64,000 bases of DNA from Brassica napus (lineage: Eukaryota; Streptophyta; Magnoliopsida; Brassicales; Brassicaceae), in assembly GCF_020379485.1 (NCBI RefSeq), contig NC_063437.1:434001-498000 (forward strand), written 5' to 3'. The notes under the pieces are model-generated. The model saw nothing but the letters and a program-made list of their open reading frames with translations. It was not told the DNA's origin and ran no database searches. Every line of letters begins with the position of its first letter. Position 1 is the first letter of the stretch. Position numbers and translations under genes: made by a program. Positions 39,403 through 52,702 of this stretch are shown piece by piece.

Positions 39403-41739
39403 AGTTACTTTTAGAATCTGTTTATTTTTGACATTTCTAAACTTAAAAAATACTAAAATTAACAAGGCTTCTCTTAAATCATTGAACACTCTTCCTAGAT
39501 GGTTTGGGTCAATTCTTATCGTGTAAGAGATCCTTTTAATTTCGTTGCTGTATATCTCTTTAATTTCTAAAGTATGTTGGTGCCTTGCAGAGTCCTTTTT
39601 TTTCTTGAAGGTAAAAAAAATATACTACAAGATTAGTTTTAAAAAATAGTAAAGAAAAGACTATTGGATTTTTATGAACAGTGAATAATAAATGCAAATT
39701 ATTAAGGTCTGTGGTAATTGGTAAGCCCTTTTGGATTCGTTACCTCAGTGTGCTTTCCACGGACAATATTTCTTTTGTGACTAAAATTCCACGGACAATA
39801 TGACATGTTGTTTTACAGTTTTGGTCTTTGCTGTTGACTTTTTATTTGTTTGCCCACAAACTTATTTACAGGATAAAATAATATTCTAATTAATTAAAAA
39901 AATACAAAAAGTGTACAACTCATTTAACAGTACACAAGTTGATAAAATATAATAATACATTTATTCACGTATAAATGTATACTGCATATACGTACGTGTT
40001 ACAAACACATATGCATGCTAGAAACATGAAGTGGTTCTTTTGCTCCATTAATCATACTCGTCATTACTTATGCATATCAGGGATCTCATGCATGTTTGAA
40101 CCTAACAAATTTGCTAGAAGAGAAAAGTTAGAACCTGACGACTTCAACTCATATACATCTCTTTTGGAAGCTATGATTACAATTTAGAAACTAACATTCC
40201 ATTTTTATTTTGCTTATATATATATATTAATACATTTAAATATTTTGTTGTTTCTAATAAATAAGGTCTATGTATTACGAAGAACTGTCTTCAGACTCCT
40301 CGAAGATATAAAACTAGATGAAAGTGGTCCATCACCGATTCACCATCTGCATTATGAAAATGGTGGGGTGATTTATACTTTCTCAGAAAACATTTTGCTA
40401 TAAATTTATATCTTGTTGGTTTTATTTCATTGTTATTTTTAGTTTTACTTCTTTCTTTTTAAGGAATGATTAAATTTGAATTATGAAACCGAAATTCAAT
40501 AGTGGCTTACAGTTACAGCTAAAACAAGAAAAAATGGAAGGAAAAGTAATTTTTAGTGGAAAATTAATTCGTACGAAAGGAAAATATGTTTTCTTCGTTT
40601 AATAACATAGATGCAGTTTTTGTTTGTTTAATAAAAGTATATATAATTTGTTATTACGAAGCTGGAAGCTCAAATATGGACTTTTACATTAAGACAATCA
40701 TGTTTTAGTCTTTATATATGGTATCGGATAATGTGAGAATATAAGCTTCCACATGGAAGTTTAACTGGGACTTTATAATATAAAAAAGATTAGGGTTATA
40801 TATATATTCATTAGAAATTCATAATAAACATGAAATTGAAATGGTATTAGAGTCCGAACACACCGTACCCAACTGAACTGAAACGAATCCGACTAATCGA
40901 AAAAGGCCCGATCGATCTTAAACCGAACTGACCCGAATGATCTAGCGGTCTGATCAAACTGAATTTTAGACATAAATCATCAATTGATTTTAAATTGAAA
41001 ATTGATCAAAAAAAGATTTTAAATTGAAAGTTCATAATAGTCCGAATTTAACACATAACATAAAAATTTAAATAAAATTATAATGTAAATGTCCTGGACC
41101 GACCGAAAAAATCTAGAGTTACAGTGATGAAGATTTAAATATGCTTTTGTTGAATATTATAAAATTTTAAAATGAAATACAAAATCGAATAGTACAATTT
41201 TAATTTTGTATACATCTCATTATTTAGACCGACATCACGTAAACATTACTAAGTAATACACATCTTATTCTAGAACTAGAAATGTAGGCATCACATGACT
41301 CCTGATAAAAACATTAAATTAAGCTTGTTTAAGTTTTTTTCACGTAAAGTCATATTAAAATCTTACCGTTATTTACGTACGTGGTGGTCCTGAATGAGAC
41401 GAAGGTTATAACGTTCATGTTTATATATACTTAATTGAGTTAATTCTTGATTAAGGCTTGTTGATTTATTAAACAAAGGTTATAACGTTCATGTTTATAT
41501 ATGTTCTATTTTTATTTTTAAAATAATTAAAGAGTAGGTGAAACAACATTGATCGAATATGGTCCAAACTCTCACCTCACACCGCATAACTGAGTGGTCA
41601 CAAAATTTCAGGCAACAAACTGTTAACTATTTTTTAGTTTATTTGATGGTTGTTCACCAAAGACTAAATAAACATATCACTGCTATACATATTAATTTAG
41701 ATTAGTATAATACATCGTCGCCCATTTTCCTTTATTTTA
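39403..41739. other. intergenic spacer, no gene seen
   Basis: AT-rich. 40860-40960 carries 'ccgaactgacccgaat'-type motifs typical of repeated intergenic DNA. No domain-bearing frame was seen. Confidence 0.4.
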
Positions 41740-42499
41740 ATGAGTTATTTTCACATATAGACACATTATGATTTTTTATTACACTGCAGGGCACAAAGTG
41801 CTACTTAAGTAGTTTTCAGTGGTTGAAGACAAATTTAACCTTCAAAAAGTGAAACCAAGGATGGGCAATTATGTAATTAGACGTGGGCTTTCTAGTTGGA
41901 CTGGTTAGAGTTTTTTGAAATTTGAAAACAATTGGTTTGGTGGTGGTGGACGTGAATCTCATATGAGATTGGGTTTTATTTTTTTTTCTTTACTCATGAA
42001 AGTAATTGTTTTGTTTATTTACTCTTTTTATTTATTTCCAGTAAAAGTAAGAACAAAGAACTCAAAAACCGACGAACGGAGAAACCAACGAACAAGATTT
42101 CCGGACGGAGAAGACCTGTCGTCTCAAAGCGGAGAGTTTCAAAGGGCGAGGCTAAAGGTTGGATACTTTCCTTCCTCCCAGTTTCATTGATTTGGATTTC
42201 AAATTAGAGATTAGAGTTTCGATTTCTGGGTTTCGATCTTTTTAGTTTGGTAAAAGCCTCGACGTGAGGTGTTAGGGTTTCGATTTGGAGGTACAGTTCT
42301 AGATTTATGCAAAACTCCCATTAGGATTTTGATTTGTAGATTAGGATTTCGATTTAGGGGTGCGGTTCTAGATTTCCAAGTTCTCAAAAAAAAATTATGG
42401 TTTTTGTTTGTTTTACAGAGATGTCACAAACTGAAGAGGTGAATGGAGGAAAAGGTCAAAGCTTGTTGCTAGTTTTGGTGTTTTGACAAAACTGTGGTC

Positions 42500-43085
42500 G
42501 GATGTACACCAACATGTGTGTACATATGAACAACCAGGATTTTGTACATGTGTACACGCATGTATAGATACATAATAAGTAATGTAGATATGAATGTTCT
42601 TGTTGATAGGTTGACATGTATATGTTGTGTTTGTTGGTGTAGGAGTCAGTACATATGAACACTACCATTGCTAAATATGAATATAAGTAATGTAAACCTT
42701 CCAACATATAGCAATACCAATATATATTGAGAACCATTTAAAATATTATTATAAACTCAATCATATATATTTCATTGATGGGGTGGATGAAAATTGTTTA
42801 AATCAACCATCTGAAAGAGTGTGTACATATGGACAATAAAGAGAGTGTGTACATATGGACATTAGAGATCGAGAACTCGTGGATTGCAATATAACCATAA
42901 ATGTGTATTTTTATGACTTTAAAAATTTGATTGGTTTATGTTAGATAGTTGTATGTAGTATCACTAGATGTATTTTGTGCTAGATGAATAGACTGGATCT
43001 TTGTGAAAAAAATACTCATGTGTACACATGCGAACAATATCCACGTGTATACATTAGGAACTTAGCTGTACATATGTACAACTAA
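42500..43085 (+). repeat. Cluster of degenerate TGTACATATGNAC motifs
   Basis: At least seven near-palindromic copies: GTGTACATATGAAC (42519), TGTACATGTGTACACGC (42543), GTACATATGAAC (42649), TGTACATATGGAC (42822 and 42849), GTGTACACATGCGAAC (43020) and TGTACATATGTAC (43068). They lie between the MULE remnant and the possible left end, so they may be element-specific protein-binding repeats. Confidence 0.6.
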
Positions 43086-43260
43086 TGACCTAGTTACATG
43101 TTTGTATGGTTTGTAGTGGATGTGTGTATTGAATTCGTTTTGGTTTGCCGTGTTTCAATGGTTGCGAGTGGCCTGGTCTCGCGCGGTGGCGGAGTAGAAG
43201 GTGGGACTTGGGGGGAGTTGTTGGAACGGGCAGGGGGTGTACGCGTGGACGCCGAGGAGA

Positions 43261-43602
43261 CTACACGTGGATTAGTCGACTTATGTACACTGTTGGGGGT
43301 GGAAGTAGGTTGTCCATGTGGATTATGGATTCTTTGTACTCCGGCTGAGGAAGTTGTTGGTTGTCCATGTGGATACTCGCTAGTTCTTTTGAGTTCGGAG
43401 GCCAGTAGCTCAAAGAGGCTTGTGGGCGTGCTTGGTTGTTAGGAAAGAACTCCGTCAAAACATTGTTCTGCAGTTCTACCAAGGTCATGGAGGGGCTAAG
43501 CGACACGATCCTCAACATTTGTTGTTTGTCGATGGAGAAGTTTCAGTTACCGTCGTCTGCGGTTTTCCATTCTCTGGCAATTATCATACAGTGGTCAGCC
43601 AT
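43261..43602 (-). pseudogene. MULE transposase N-terminal fragment
   Basis: Minus strand from ATG 43602: MADHCMIIAREWKTADDGN, stop, then NFSIDKQQMLRIVSLSPSMT and LVELQNNVLTEFF..ASLSYWPPNSKELA. The pattern (a short opening, FxIDKxxM, Tx(V/I)ELQ, LSYWPP) is what I recall for the N-terminal region of Arabidopsis/Brassica MULE proteins. TGA at 43543-43545 stands where Trp is expected. The frame dissolves before any catalytic DDE domain. Confidence 0.6.
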
Positions 43603-44110
43603 GGTGGTCACCTGCGAACAACAAAACATTCTTTAATTAGTACGAGTCAACGTTAATTAAAAAGACAATTATCTTGTTAATTATGTTACAAACTACAGCT
43701 TATTAATGTCCTGATTTCGCAGTAGATTATCTTGTTAATTTGCAGGTTAATGAGGATTGAAGGAGATGATTTTACGTAGAGAAGAGGATGAGGGAAGTTG
43801 GGGAACAATGGAAAATGATCTAGACCGTCGATTCCAAAAGATTGATCTAACGGTTTAGAAGGTAAGCAGAGGAGGTGTCTTTTCTAGATCTATGAGATTA
43901 AATCTCAAAATAAAGTAAAATCAAGGGATAGGGATAAATCCCGCCAGAAACAAAATAGAGAAGAAACTGGGTGCTTGATCTGTAACGAAATGGAAGAATT
44001 ATTAGTTAGGAAAGTTACTAGAGTTAGGCCAAGTTGTTAGTTAAAGTGTGTAGGTAGAACAAAATGTCCTAGAGTGTGAATAAAAGAGGAAAAGTGTCCT
44101 AGAATGTAAA

Positions 44111-45895
44111 TCTTTCTATTTTAATTCATGATACACTGGATTACATTATTAAATTACTCACACTAGCTAATCGGTCCAAATAATACTCTATACGTCTCGG
44201 CAGTGGGATTTCTTTAGATGATGAAAATGATTAAACTATTTCCAAAATATGAAAGTGGTAAAAATGATTAAATGTTTATTTGTAGAAATGAAGGAAACTA
44301 AAAGGAGACGTCGTAGCGTCGCCCTTTTCAAAGCACATACCCATGTAGCCAAAGAGGACCCATCTAGAATTCTATTTATATTCTACAAATTTCCCTTTTC
44401 AATCAAGATTTAAATTAGAACTGAACCTTCAAATGCGAACAATTTGTCATAGAATTAATTAATATGATGCGAGGATATAGAGTAGTGGAGAAGACCAGAT
44501 TTCCCATACTAATATTTTATCATAATTATTCATACTTGTAATGCACATTATTAGAAACTGGATTCTTCCGCTTATGTGTGTGTGAATATGAAATTTTAAA
44601 TTACATTTTAATAATAAAAGATAATAGAGTATATCTATAAAAATTATTGCTACGTTATTTAACTGGAGTGGATTCTTTCAGTTATGTTTCATTTGAAAAA
44701 AAAGGAACAACCCGCTTAGTTTTAAAACCAAAATATATATTTGTGTCATGGCTTGAAAAAAGGTAATGGAAAAATAATGTACGGCGTAACTAGAGAAGAA
44801 AAGTACGATGCAATGCTTCAGAAAGAGAGCTATATACAAAAATTCGATGCGATCCCTGACCCAGAATGATGTATATCTCGTATATATATGAAATTATTCG
44901 GTTACAAAAAAAGGTTGAGAATAATATGGTAGGGTTGGCTATATGAAAGAGTATGAATGGAGCTAGGTATGTGAAATGAGTTTTAAAAGAAAAGGTGATA
45001 GGGCAAGGACCACTTCTTATAAATAGAGTAAACATATGCTTTGCATTGCACATAACTCTTTTTAATGTCTACTTGCTTCTTTTCTCTAGGCCATCCACCA
45101 TTATCATTAATCCTCCTTTTTCCACTAGAGTATGTATTCTTCATTTCAAATTTTTATGTTTCAATTAAGTCACCAGTTCATCTTAACCACGGTTTATATT
45201 TCTTAAAATATGAGGAAACTAACAAAAAGACCTAGCCAATGAACTTATGCTAAAAACTAGTAATATAGAAAGAGTGAATTTGTCGACAAAGTTGTGCATG
45301 TGGGATATCAATGATATTCTGAAGGTAAATGAACTATATGGTGAGTGCACAAAAAAAGAACTATATGGTGTCTGCTTTTTGTTTATAAATACTTGAATGT
45401 GTTTGGAGAGGCGGCATTCGTGTTAACAAAATCTAGTATCATATGTTACATACCGCGACCATATTTTATGGGAGAGGAAAAGGAAAGCAAAATAGCAAAA
45501 AGGAAAAAAAGGAAAAAGCAAAATATTATTTGAATGTACGTAGAAACGATAAGTCACAATCAACGAGGCTAGTGGTGAAATAAAAGGCAGACCATTTTAT
45601 TCAATAAAATAATAAATAACAACATTGGATGATGGATGGATGGTGCGATAATGGCGACAGCATATTCCAACTGTCATTTGCCCCAGGGTCTAGGACTCTC
45701 TCTTTCTCACTCTCCCTATCCCTAGCCAACCATTTCCCATATTTAATTGATAATTTAATCTGTTTTCAATAAAAAATTCTTAACAAAAACATCTCATAAA
45801 CAAACAGAAATTTAATTACTAGTTTATTAGATGAATATTTAGAGCAACATTATTGCGGAGACAAAAATTAAATATCTTAGCATATTTTATTAATA
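44111..45895. other. intergenic spacer, no gene seen
   Basis: AT-rich, no motif-bearing frame. Small frames at 44790-45053 and 45345-45533 show no domain. Confidence 0.4.
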
Positions 45896-47239
45896 TCAAT
45901 ACTATTAAAAGGGAAGAAGTTATAATAAATTACTTTTTTATTAACTAATAATATTTTGGTCTTACATTATTTGGACAAACAATATGTTACCTTAAATTTC
46001 TCTAACAATCATTTAGTCAAAGCTTTTATTTATTGGATCCATATCTTTTTGTAAACAAAAAGATTATAACATATATATACGATCACATAAATTTGGTTCA
46101 CGAAAATATTATCACATACACTTTATTATACTCTTCTCTAAATATATCTTATTAACTTCATAATTAAGATACGTTTAAAAATGATATATTATGTTAATTT
46201 TATTTTATTGATAAATAACAATTTAGTATTTAAGATAAGTTTAAAATTATCAAAAACCCAACAAATTTTTTTTACTGCTCAACAAAAAACCTACAAATCT
46301 ATACTGTTAAATTAGCCAAAAACCTCTCAAATAAATTTTAAGTTTCACCAACTGATAAAATGTAACTTTTATAAAATGTACAAAAATATAATGAAAGGTT
46401 AGATTTGGGCATTCGGGTCTTCGGGTCAAATATAAATCGGTTTCTTTCAGGTCCAAGTTCTTTGGATCTTGGGCATTTATATCCAACTAGGTATTTGAAT
46501 TTTTTTTTTGTGCAGATTTGTTCATTTTCCAGGTAAGTTTGAGTCAATAATTCAAGTATCTGTAAAATTTACTATTTAATTTGGCTATGTAATGAGTCTA
46601 GCTCGGTTCGAGTATTTAGGACAAAAAGATCTAAAGAATCCGAAAAGCCAAAAAAATCAAAACACGAAAATACTCAAAATCAAACAAATACCAGAAATAA
46701 CTAAATATCTAAAAGACCAAATCTTATCCGAGAACCAAAAATATCCAATATTTTAAATATATTTTTAAAATTTGAAATTTTAACCCAAAACCTGAAACTA
46801 TAACAGAAAACGTGAATCCAAAATTTACAATAATATTTTTATATTGAGAACATATATGAATTACTCAAATATACATAATATGAACAAAACATTCTAGGTA
46901 CTTTGGGTACCTGGAGTCCAACAGAAACCACAGGTCCAAAAAAATCTAATAAGTACTTTTTCTCAATCCTGAATCTCAACCTGTAATTCGTATTGGTTTG
47001 GTTCATTTATCAAATTTAGGTAAAATATATATACTTAAGAAAGCGTTACATAAGAGTGTATATAAAAAAATCTCGAATAAACTTACTCATAAGTTATATA
47101 ATTTTAAACAAATTTATGTATTCGATATAATACGACTTTATAACATAATAATACACAATGTATTCAAAATACTATTTCATATCCAACTTCGTATATAACC
47201 CATAAATTCCTCGCTTTCAGAATGCGGGTCAAAATCTAG
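45896..47239 (+). mobile_element. Non-autonomous Helitron, 1.3 kb
   Basis: The 5' end TCAATACTATTAAAAGGGAA is preceded by A (45895). The 3' end 'tcctcgctttcagaatgcgg' (a decayed hairpin) is followed by gtcaaaatCTAG (47236-47239) and T. The interior carries 'cgggtcttcgggtcaaat'-type repeats and no helicase. Confidence 0.68.
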
Positions 47240-47850
47240 TATGAAGATTAAGAGATAAAGTTAAGATACATGAGTAAAATTGTAGATTATTGATAGATAC
47301 TTTTGTTGGTTTTTAGTAAAATAATAAATTAATTATTTATTTTAATAAGTTATAACATATAAAGATGTGTTTAAAATAAAACATATAACATTAAAATAGA
47401 AACACATAAGAAAATTACAAAGTTGGAAAAAAATTACAAAGTTGTAAAAAAAATTACAATACAAACATTAAAAATGCAAAAAGAAAACATGAAACATTAA
47501 GCTTCTTTGCACTACACGAAATCGAACCCCAATGCCATTTCGCCACGTCGCACCTACGAACCATCCGGAAAACTTCTTAATTTGGAGACGTTTGTTGGGT
47601 ATTTCAGCCTTTTTGATTTATTTTTTGGGCCTTTATTACTAAGAAGTCACCTTTAGAATCCCCGATAATGTTGGCCTTAAACATTTAAAATTACATTTTT
47701 TTTTCAAATATGACTCAAAAAAAAAATCAAACACAAAACGAATCCATGATTTTTTTAAAAATTTTATTTGCTTTATTCACTTTTGAAGTTCAGATTATTT
47801 ACGAAAATACCATTACATTTTTTTTTTTGAAAATAAGTGTTTTATTCTAT

Positions 47851-48310
47851 CATTTTCATCAAATATTTACAATATTACCATTACCATTGCCATCAATACA
47901 CCAATCCACCATGAATAACCAATTTGAAACTCTTAATGCACCAAAGTTTCAATTTTTACTCTTCAATTCTTCATATCTCATTACTTATACACACAAAGTA
48001 CATCTTTTTTTTTGTTCAAAAAAATCCAAGACTTTGATTCTAAACTTTATAAGGTTCAAACTCATGATTCTTAGTCATTAACAAGTGGGTTTCTTTTATA
48101 TCATCCGCATCTTCATCAAATATTTACAATATTACCATTACCATTGCCATCAATACACCAATCCACATGAACAACCAATTTGAAGTTCTTAATGCACCAA
48201 AGTTTCAATTTTTACTCTTCATATCTCATTACTTATACACACAAATTTGAAATTACATCTCTTTCTTTTATTTTTGTTCAAAAAAATCCAAGATTTTGAT
48301 TTTAAACTTT
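47851..48310 (+). repeat. Tandem duplication of ~250 bp
   Basis: 'catcaaatatttacaatatt', 'accattaccattgccatcaa', 'tacaccaatccac', 'caccaaagtttcaattttta' and 'atccaagactttgattctaa' occur in the same order from 47858 and again from 48114. Differences are small indels. Confidence 0.88.
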
Positions 48311-48429
48311 GTAAGGTTCTTTTTTGTGCAACAAGTGGGTTTCTTTTGTGGTGAAGTTTTATATGATAAGAGAAGCTAATCAAGTTATCTCATTGGTTGA
48401 AAGTATGAAATTGATTTTTTTTTTTCAGA

Positions 48430-51400
48430 TCTGTTTGTCAGAAGACTTCCATGTAAGTCTTCTCGTTGTAGAAGACTTATACGAAAGTCTTCTTGTCAAT
48501 GCAGAGATTAATTTTGCAATTGACTTTATGTGTGTTTTAGAGACGATTTCTTCCAACTTTTCTTTGTTAACAAAAAAATCTCAAAATACCAGAGACGACT
48601 TCATGGTAAGTCGTCTAGAATAAACAAGTTAGTTTTGCAATTGATCGGATTGTGTCAGAAGTTTGACTTTCTCTATATGACTTACACGAAAGTCTTCTAC
48701 CAGAAGACTTCCATATAAGTCTTCCGAACTCTCGTTGGAAGTCTTCTAACTCTCAATGAAAATCATCTCGGATAATTGAAAAATAAAACTTAATTAGACG
48801 ACTACCATGTAAGTCTTCCAGAAGACGACTTACACAGAAGTCTTTAAGAATTTTATTTCGAGATTCTAGCTAGTCAAACCTTGGTTATCACAGAAGACTT
48901 ACAAGAAAATCGTCTAATTAAAATTAATATTTAAGTTTTATTTTTTAATTGTAAAAGAAACCTAAGACGACTTACATAGAAGTTGAAATCGTCTAGGTAA
49001 ATGTAATATTTAAGTTTTATTTTTCTAGTGGAAGATTTCCATGTAAGTCTTATATTAAAAGTCAAATTTCTGACACAATTCAATCAATTGCAAAACTATC
49101 ATGTTTATCTTAGAATACTTCTCTGGTAGTTTTGAATTTTTTTCAAAGAAAAAGTAAGCAGACTTCTTTGGAACTCTTCCTTTGTAAAATTTCAATTGAA
49201 AAAATGATCTAAATGGAAGACTTTTGGAAGTCTTCTCGCGGACGACTTCTATGAAAGTCTTCTATGTCAATGTTTAATAAACTTTCATTTTCTCTAAAAT
49301 TATAAAGACCTTTTAACATTTTTTTGTTAATTCATGTATATTAATTGATATTGGGGCTCCTGAATGAAATTTGTAACTTAATTGATTTTAATTATGAGGT
49401 TACCAACATTCATGTTGATTAATATTTCTACCTAATTCGAGAACACTTCCACGGAAGTCTTCTACGGAAGTCTTCAAAATTATCAAATTATATGGTTTAA
49501 TATGTCTTCTTAGATCATAAGATATACTTTTTAATTTTTATGAGATTTAAAATTTCAATTTTCACTTCCCGCCTAAATATTAATTTCCCCTTTATATTTT
49601 ATTTTCCCACTTAAAATTTAAGTCTTTCGAAAAGACTTCCTGGAAGACTTTCCAGAAGACTTCAAAAGACTTTCCAGAAAACTTTTCAAAAAACTTCTAG
49701 TAAAATTGTCATATGTTTGAACTTATGTAATGTTTGATATTTTGTGAATTTGACTAAGTTTTCTTAGAAGTTTTCTCCCTTAGTTTTAGTAAATTTGATT
49801 ATTTTTTGTATTATTTTGTTATGCTATTGAAGTTGTATCAATAACTTCAATAAATTCAAGTATTTTTGGCAAGATGATATTATAAACATGGACATATTTA
49901 CTAAAAAATTCATTAATGCCTCTTCAAATTTTCAAAAGAATTCACAACTAAAAGAGTACAAACATAAATCATAAAACATGTCATAAATAAAACTATTACA
50001 CATGGAGTTAAAGATCATTCCTTCACAAAAATAAGTTTGGACTCCACTTAACATGGAAGAAGACTCCGTCAGAAGATTTCTAGAAAGTATTCTTATGTTT
50101 TAGAAGATTCTATCACAAGACTTCCAGGAAGTCTTATAGAACATTATATTTTAGAAGACTTTCGAGAAGACTTCCAAAATCTGACTCAGATCTGAAAAAT
50201 CTGCATATCTAAAAATGTTCAAAGAGATCAGAGAGAGATTAGAGAGACATGAGACATAAAAAATGAAAAATTGATATAAAGTTTAGTGTTTCCAATTTCA
50301 AAAAGATTAGAGAAAGGTTATAGGGTTTTAGTTCGAGAAAAAAGTAAGAGTTTTTATGCAACAAAAGGTTACCTAAAGAAAAAAAATCAGAGATGAAAAC
50401 TTAAAAAATGCTTAAATCTGTTATGAAAGAAGAAACATGAGAGAATAATCCGCCAGAAGACATCGAGGAAGTCTTCCATGAAGTCAGAAGACTTTCATGA
50501 TGTCTTCCATGAAGTCATAAGACTTTCAGGAAGTCTTTTAGTGCATTATATTTTAGAAAATTTTCGAGAAGACTACCCAGAAGTCTTCCAGCGTCAGATC
50601 CAGATCTGAAAAAATGCATATCCAAACGCAGATCCAAAGAACTTGTATATCCAAAAATATTTTAATGGCTTCACAATAAGGAAAATGAGTGGAAGATTAG
50701 ATAGATTTACTTTTATAAAACACACAAAAATAGATATCCAAAATTTGTAGATTTACCTTTAAATGAATGGAAGATGAGAATCATGTGATAAAAAAAAGTC
50801 TGCAAAAACAAGATAAATTAGTGAGAAAGACATGAGACAAAAAAATGAAAAATTGATAAAACAAATTGGTGTTTTTAAGTTCAAAAATATTAGAAAGAAG
50901 TTGAAAAGTGTTAGTTTGGAAAAATGTAAGAGCTTTATGCAACAAAAGGTTACCAAATGAAAAAAAAAATAATATATGAAAATTTACCAAAACGCTGAGA
51001 TCTGTTGTGAAAGAAAAGAGCATGGAAGAAGACTCCGTGAGAAGACTTCCAAGAAGTCTTGTGGTGCATTATATTTTAGAAGACTTCCGAGAAGTCTTCC
51101 AGAGTCTGACCCAGATCTGAAAAACTTGTATATCCAAAAACGTTTAAATGGCTTCAAAAAAAGAAAATGAATGGAATATTAGATATATCTACCTTTATAG
51201 AACACAAAAATAGATATCCAAAATTTATAGATTTACCTTTAAAGGAGTGGAAGATGATACCATGTGATAAAAAATCTGCAAAACAAGATAAATTAGTGAA
51301 ATGAGACAAAAAAAATGAAAAATTCTTATAAAGTTTGATGTTTTCAAGTTCAAAAGATTAGAGAGAGATTAGAGAGTTTTAGTGAGAATCATTTCATTTT

Positions 51401-51560
51401 TGTTGCAACCATTTGAGAGGAAGAGAAAGAATGTGTACATTTTCTTTATGTATGGAGACAAACAAAATTATTTAGGTTAAATATTTTCGATTCAGAAAAC
51501 TTCTAAAAAATCTAGAAGTCTTCTGTCTCTTAGTATAATACTCGTCCAAATGACTTCAAG
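48430..51560. repeat. Dense array of AGAAGACTT..AAGTCTTCT inverted motifs
   Basis: Over about 3.1 kb, short imperfect palindromes built from AGAAGACTT and AAGTCTTCT (also the AGACGACTT/AAGTCGTCT variant), usually with 6-10 bases between the arms, recur some 25 times or more. Examples are agaagacttccatgtaagtc (48441) and agaagacttccgagaagtct (51078). In the right half three longer homologous blocks (about 50040-50215, 50455-50610 and 51005-51120) each begin with 'aagac(t/a)..gaagac' and end with 'ccagatctgaaaa'. No coding frame and no regular spacer length, so this is not CRISPR. Function unknown. Confidence 0.85.
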
Positions 51561-51960
51561 GAAGTCTTCTATACTCTAAATTTATACTCTAAACTTAAAT
51601 AACTAATTAAATAGAGAAAAAATACTTCATTAAACATAAAATAAACTTTGAAAGTGTTTAATATATAGAAAACTAAACACATATATGTTAAATTTTAACA
51701 CTGCAACTATATAACTTATAAATTAATATCATGGCCAAGTTGAAACTATAAGTTATATATCAAGTTGCAACTATATAACTGATAAATCAAACTTTAGTTA
51801 AAAACATAAAAACACACAAACAAATACAACTAAAACTAATAAATTATTACCCAAAATTATTATATTTTATTTTTAAAAAATATCCATGTACGCGCATAAG
51901 CAGAGCGAGTCAACTAGTTATATATAACGATGGAGTTGGATCCGGCCAAATTCGTAGATT

Positions 51961-52134
51961 CAGGGCCGGTCATGGGCAAAGCTTAATGAAACATTCGCCA
52001 TATGTCCCCAAATTTTTTGAAAAATTTTATATGTAAAATAGGCCCCCAATTTTTTTAAAAAAAATTTTAGGCCTCGAAATTTTTAAATCTTTACTAAATC
52101 GTTTAGGGCCCCCAAACTCTCAGGACCGGCCATG
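51961..52134. mobile_element. Small hAT MITE, 174 bp
   Basis: A perfect 8-bp duplication CGTAGATT (51953-51960 and 52135-52142) flanks ends CAGGGCCGGTCATGGGCAAA and, inverted, CATGGCCGGTCCTGAGAGTT. The shared GGCCGGTC core and the 8-bp duplication indicate hAT. It lies 43 bases right of the CTAG|T end. Confidence 0.88.
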
Positions 52135-52142
52135 CGTAGATT

Positions 52143-52702
52143 ATTTTTGAGCAAAAAATTGTGAGAAAATGTTGATCATGGCTGAAATGTTTGAATATTC
52201 TAAATTCATTACAAAACTATAAGTTCGACCCCTTCCATATCATCTTTGATTGATTAAAAATATATATGATAACTAAAAGTTCAAAATCAAGTAATTGAAG
52301 TTTACCATGTCACTAGTTGAGATACGAGATACATCGGCTTCACTTACACACGGTTTAGTTATTTCAAGGTTTTGGGATATTATTTAGTAGTATATGTTTC
52401 GACATTTGAAGATTTGGTTACACATGAAAGATGCAATGAATAGGAAGGTGAAGGTGGTCCAACCAAATAAAGACGATAGATAAACATCTAAGAGGCACCA
52501 TTGTCCCCTTAAAATCTGATCATCTTTGTTTCTTAGGTTAAGTCGCTTTCCCTCTTCCACCAGCATTATGAAAATGTTATATGCACTTAATGACCGAAAG
52601 ACCATTAAATTTCATTGTATTCATCTTCTCTATGTATAAAAAAAGAAGAGAAGAGATTCGTATCAAGAAAATACATAGGTTAACTTAAGACGCTGCTTGT
52701 GA
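52143..52702. other. spacer, nothing recognised
   Basis: No gene or repeat terminus was seen. Confidence 0.4.

Larger units (their letters stand above)
41740..44110. mobile_element. MULE (VANDAL-like) segment, boundaries approximate
   Basis: Outer parts read 'attttcacatatagacacat' (about 41749) and, from the other side, 'ttacattctaggacactttt' (about 44105 inverted), the style of non-TIR Mutator-like ends. Between them lie a MULE protein remnant on the minus strand and a cluster of TGTACATATG motifs. No precise target duplication was found, so the ends are estimates. Confidence 0.4.
47240..51917 (+). mobile_element. Probable transposon-derived block ending in CTAG|T
   Basis: A long non-coding block whose right edge, 'gtacgcgcataagcagagcg' then agtcaaCTAG|T (51914-51918), looks like a decayed Helitron 3' end. 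A matching 5' end was not found. Inside are a ~230-bp duplication and the AGAAGACTT hairpin array, listed separately. Confidence 0.4.

Noticed and set aside
43098..43442. A 114-codon Gly/Val-rich frame on the plus strand
   Set aside because: It lies opposite the MULE remnant, whose minus-strand frame shows family motifs; the plus frame has no domain and its composition follows the local GC skew.
48430..51560. CRISPR-like repeat array
   Set aside because: Repeat units are degenerate, palindromic and unevenly spaced, spacers are related to each other, and the sequence is a plant nuclear genome.
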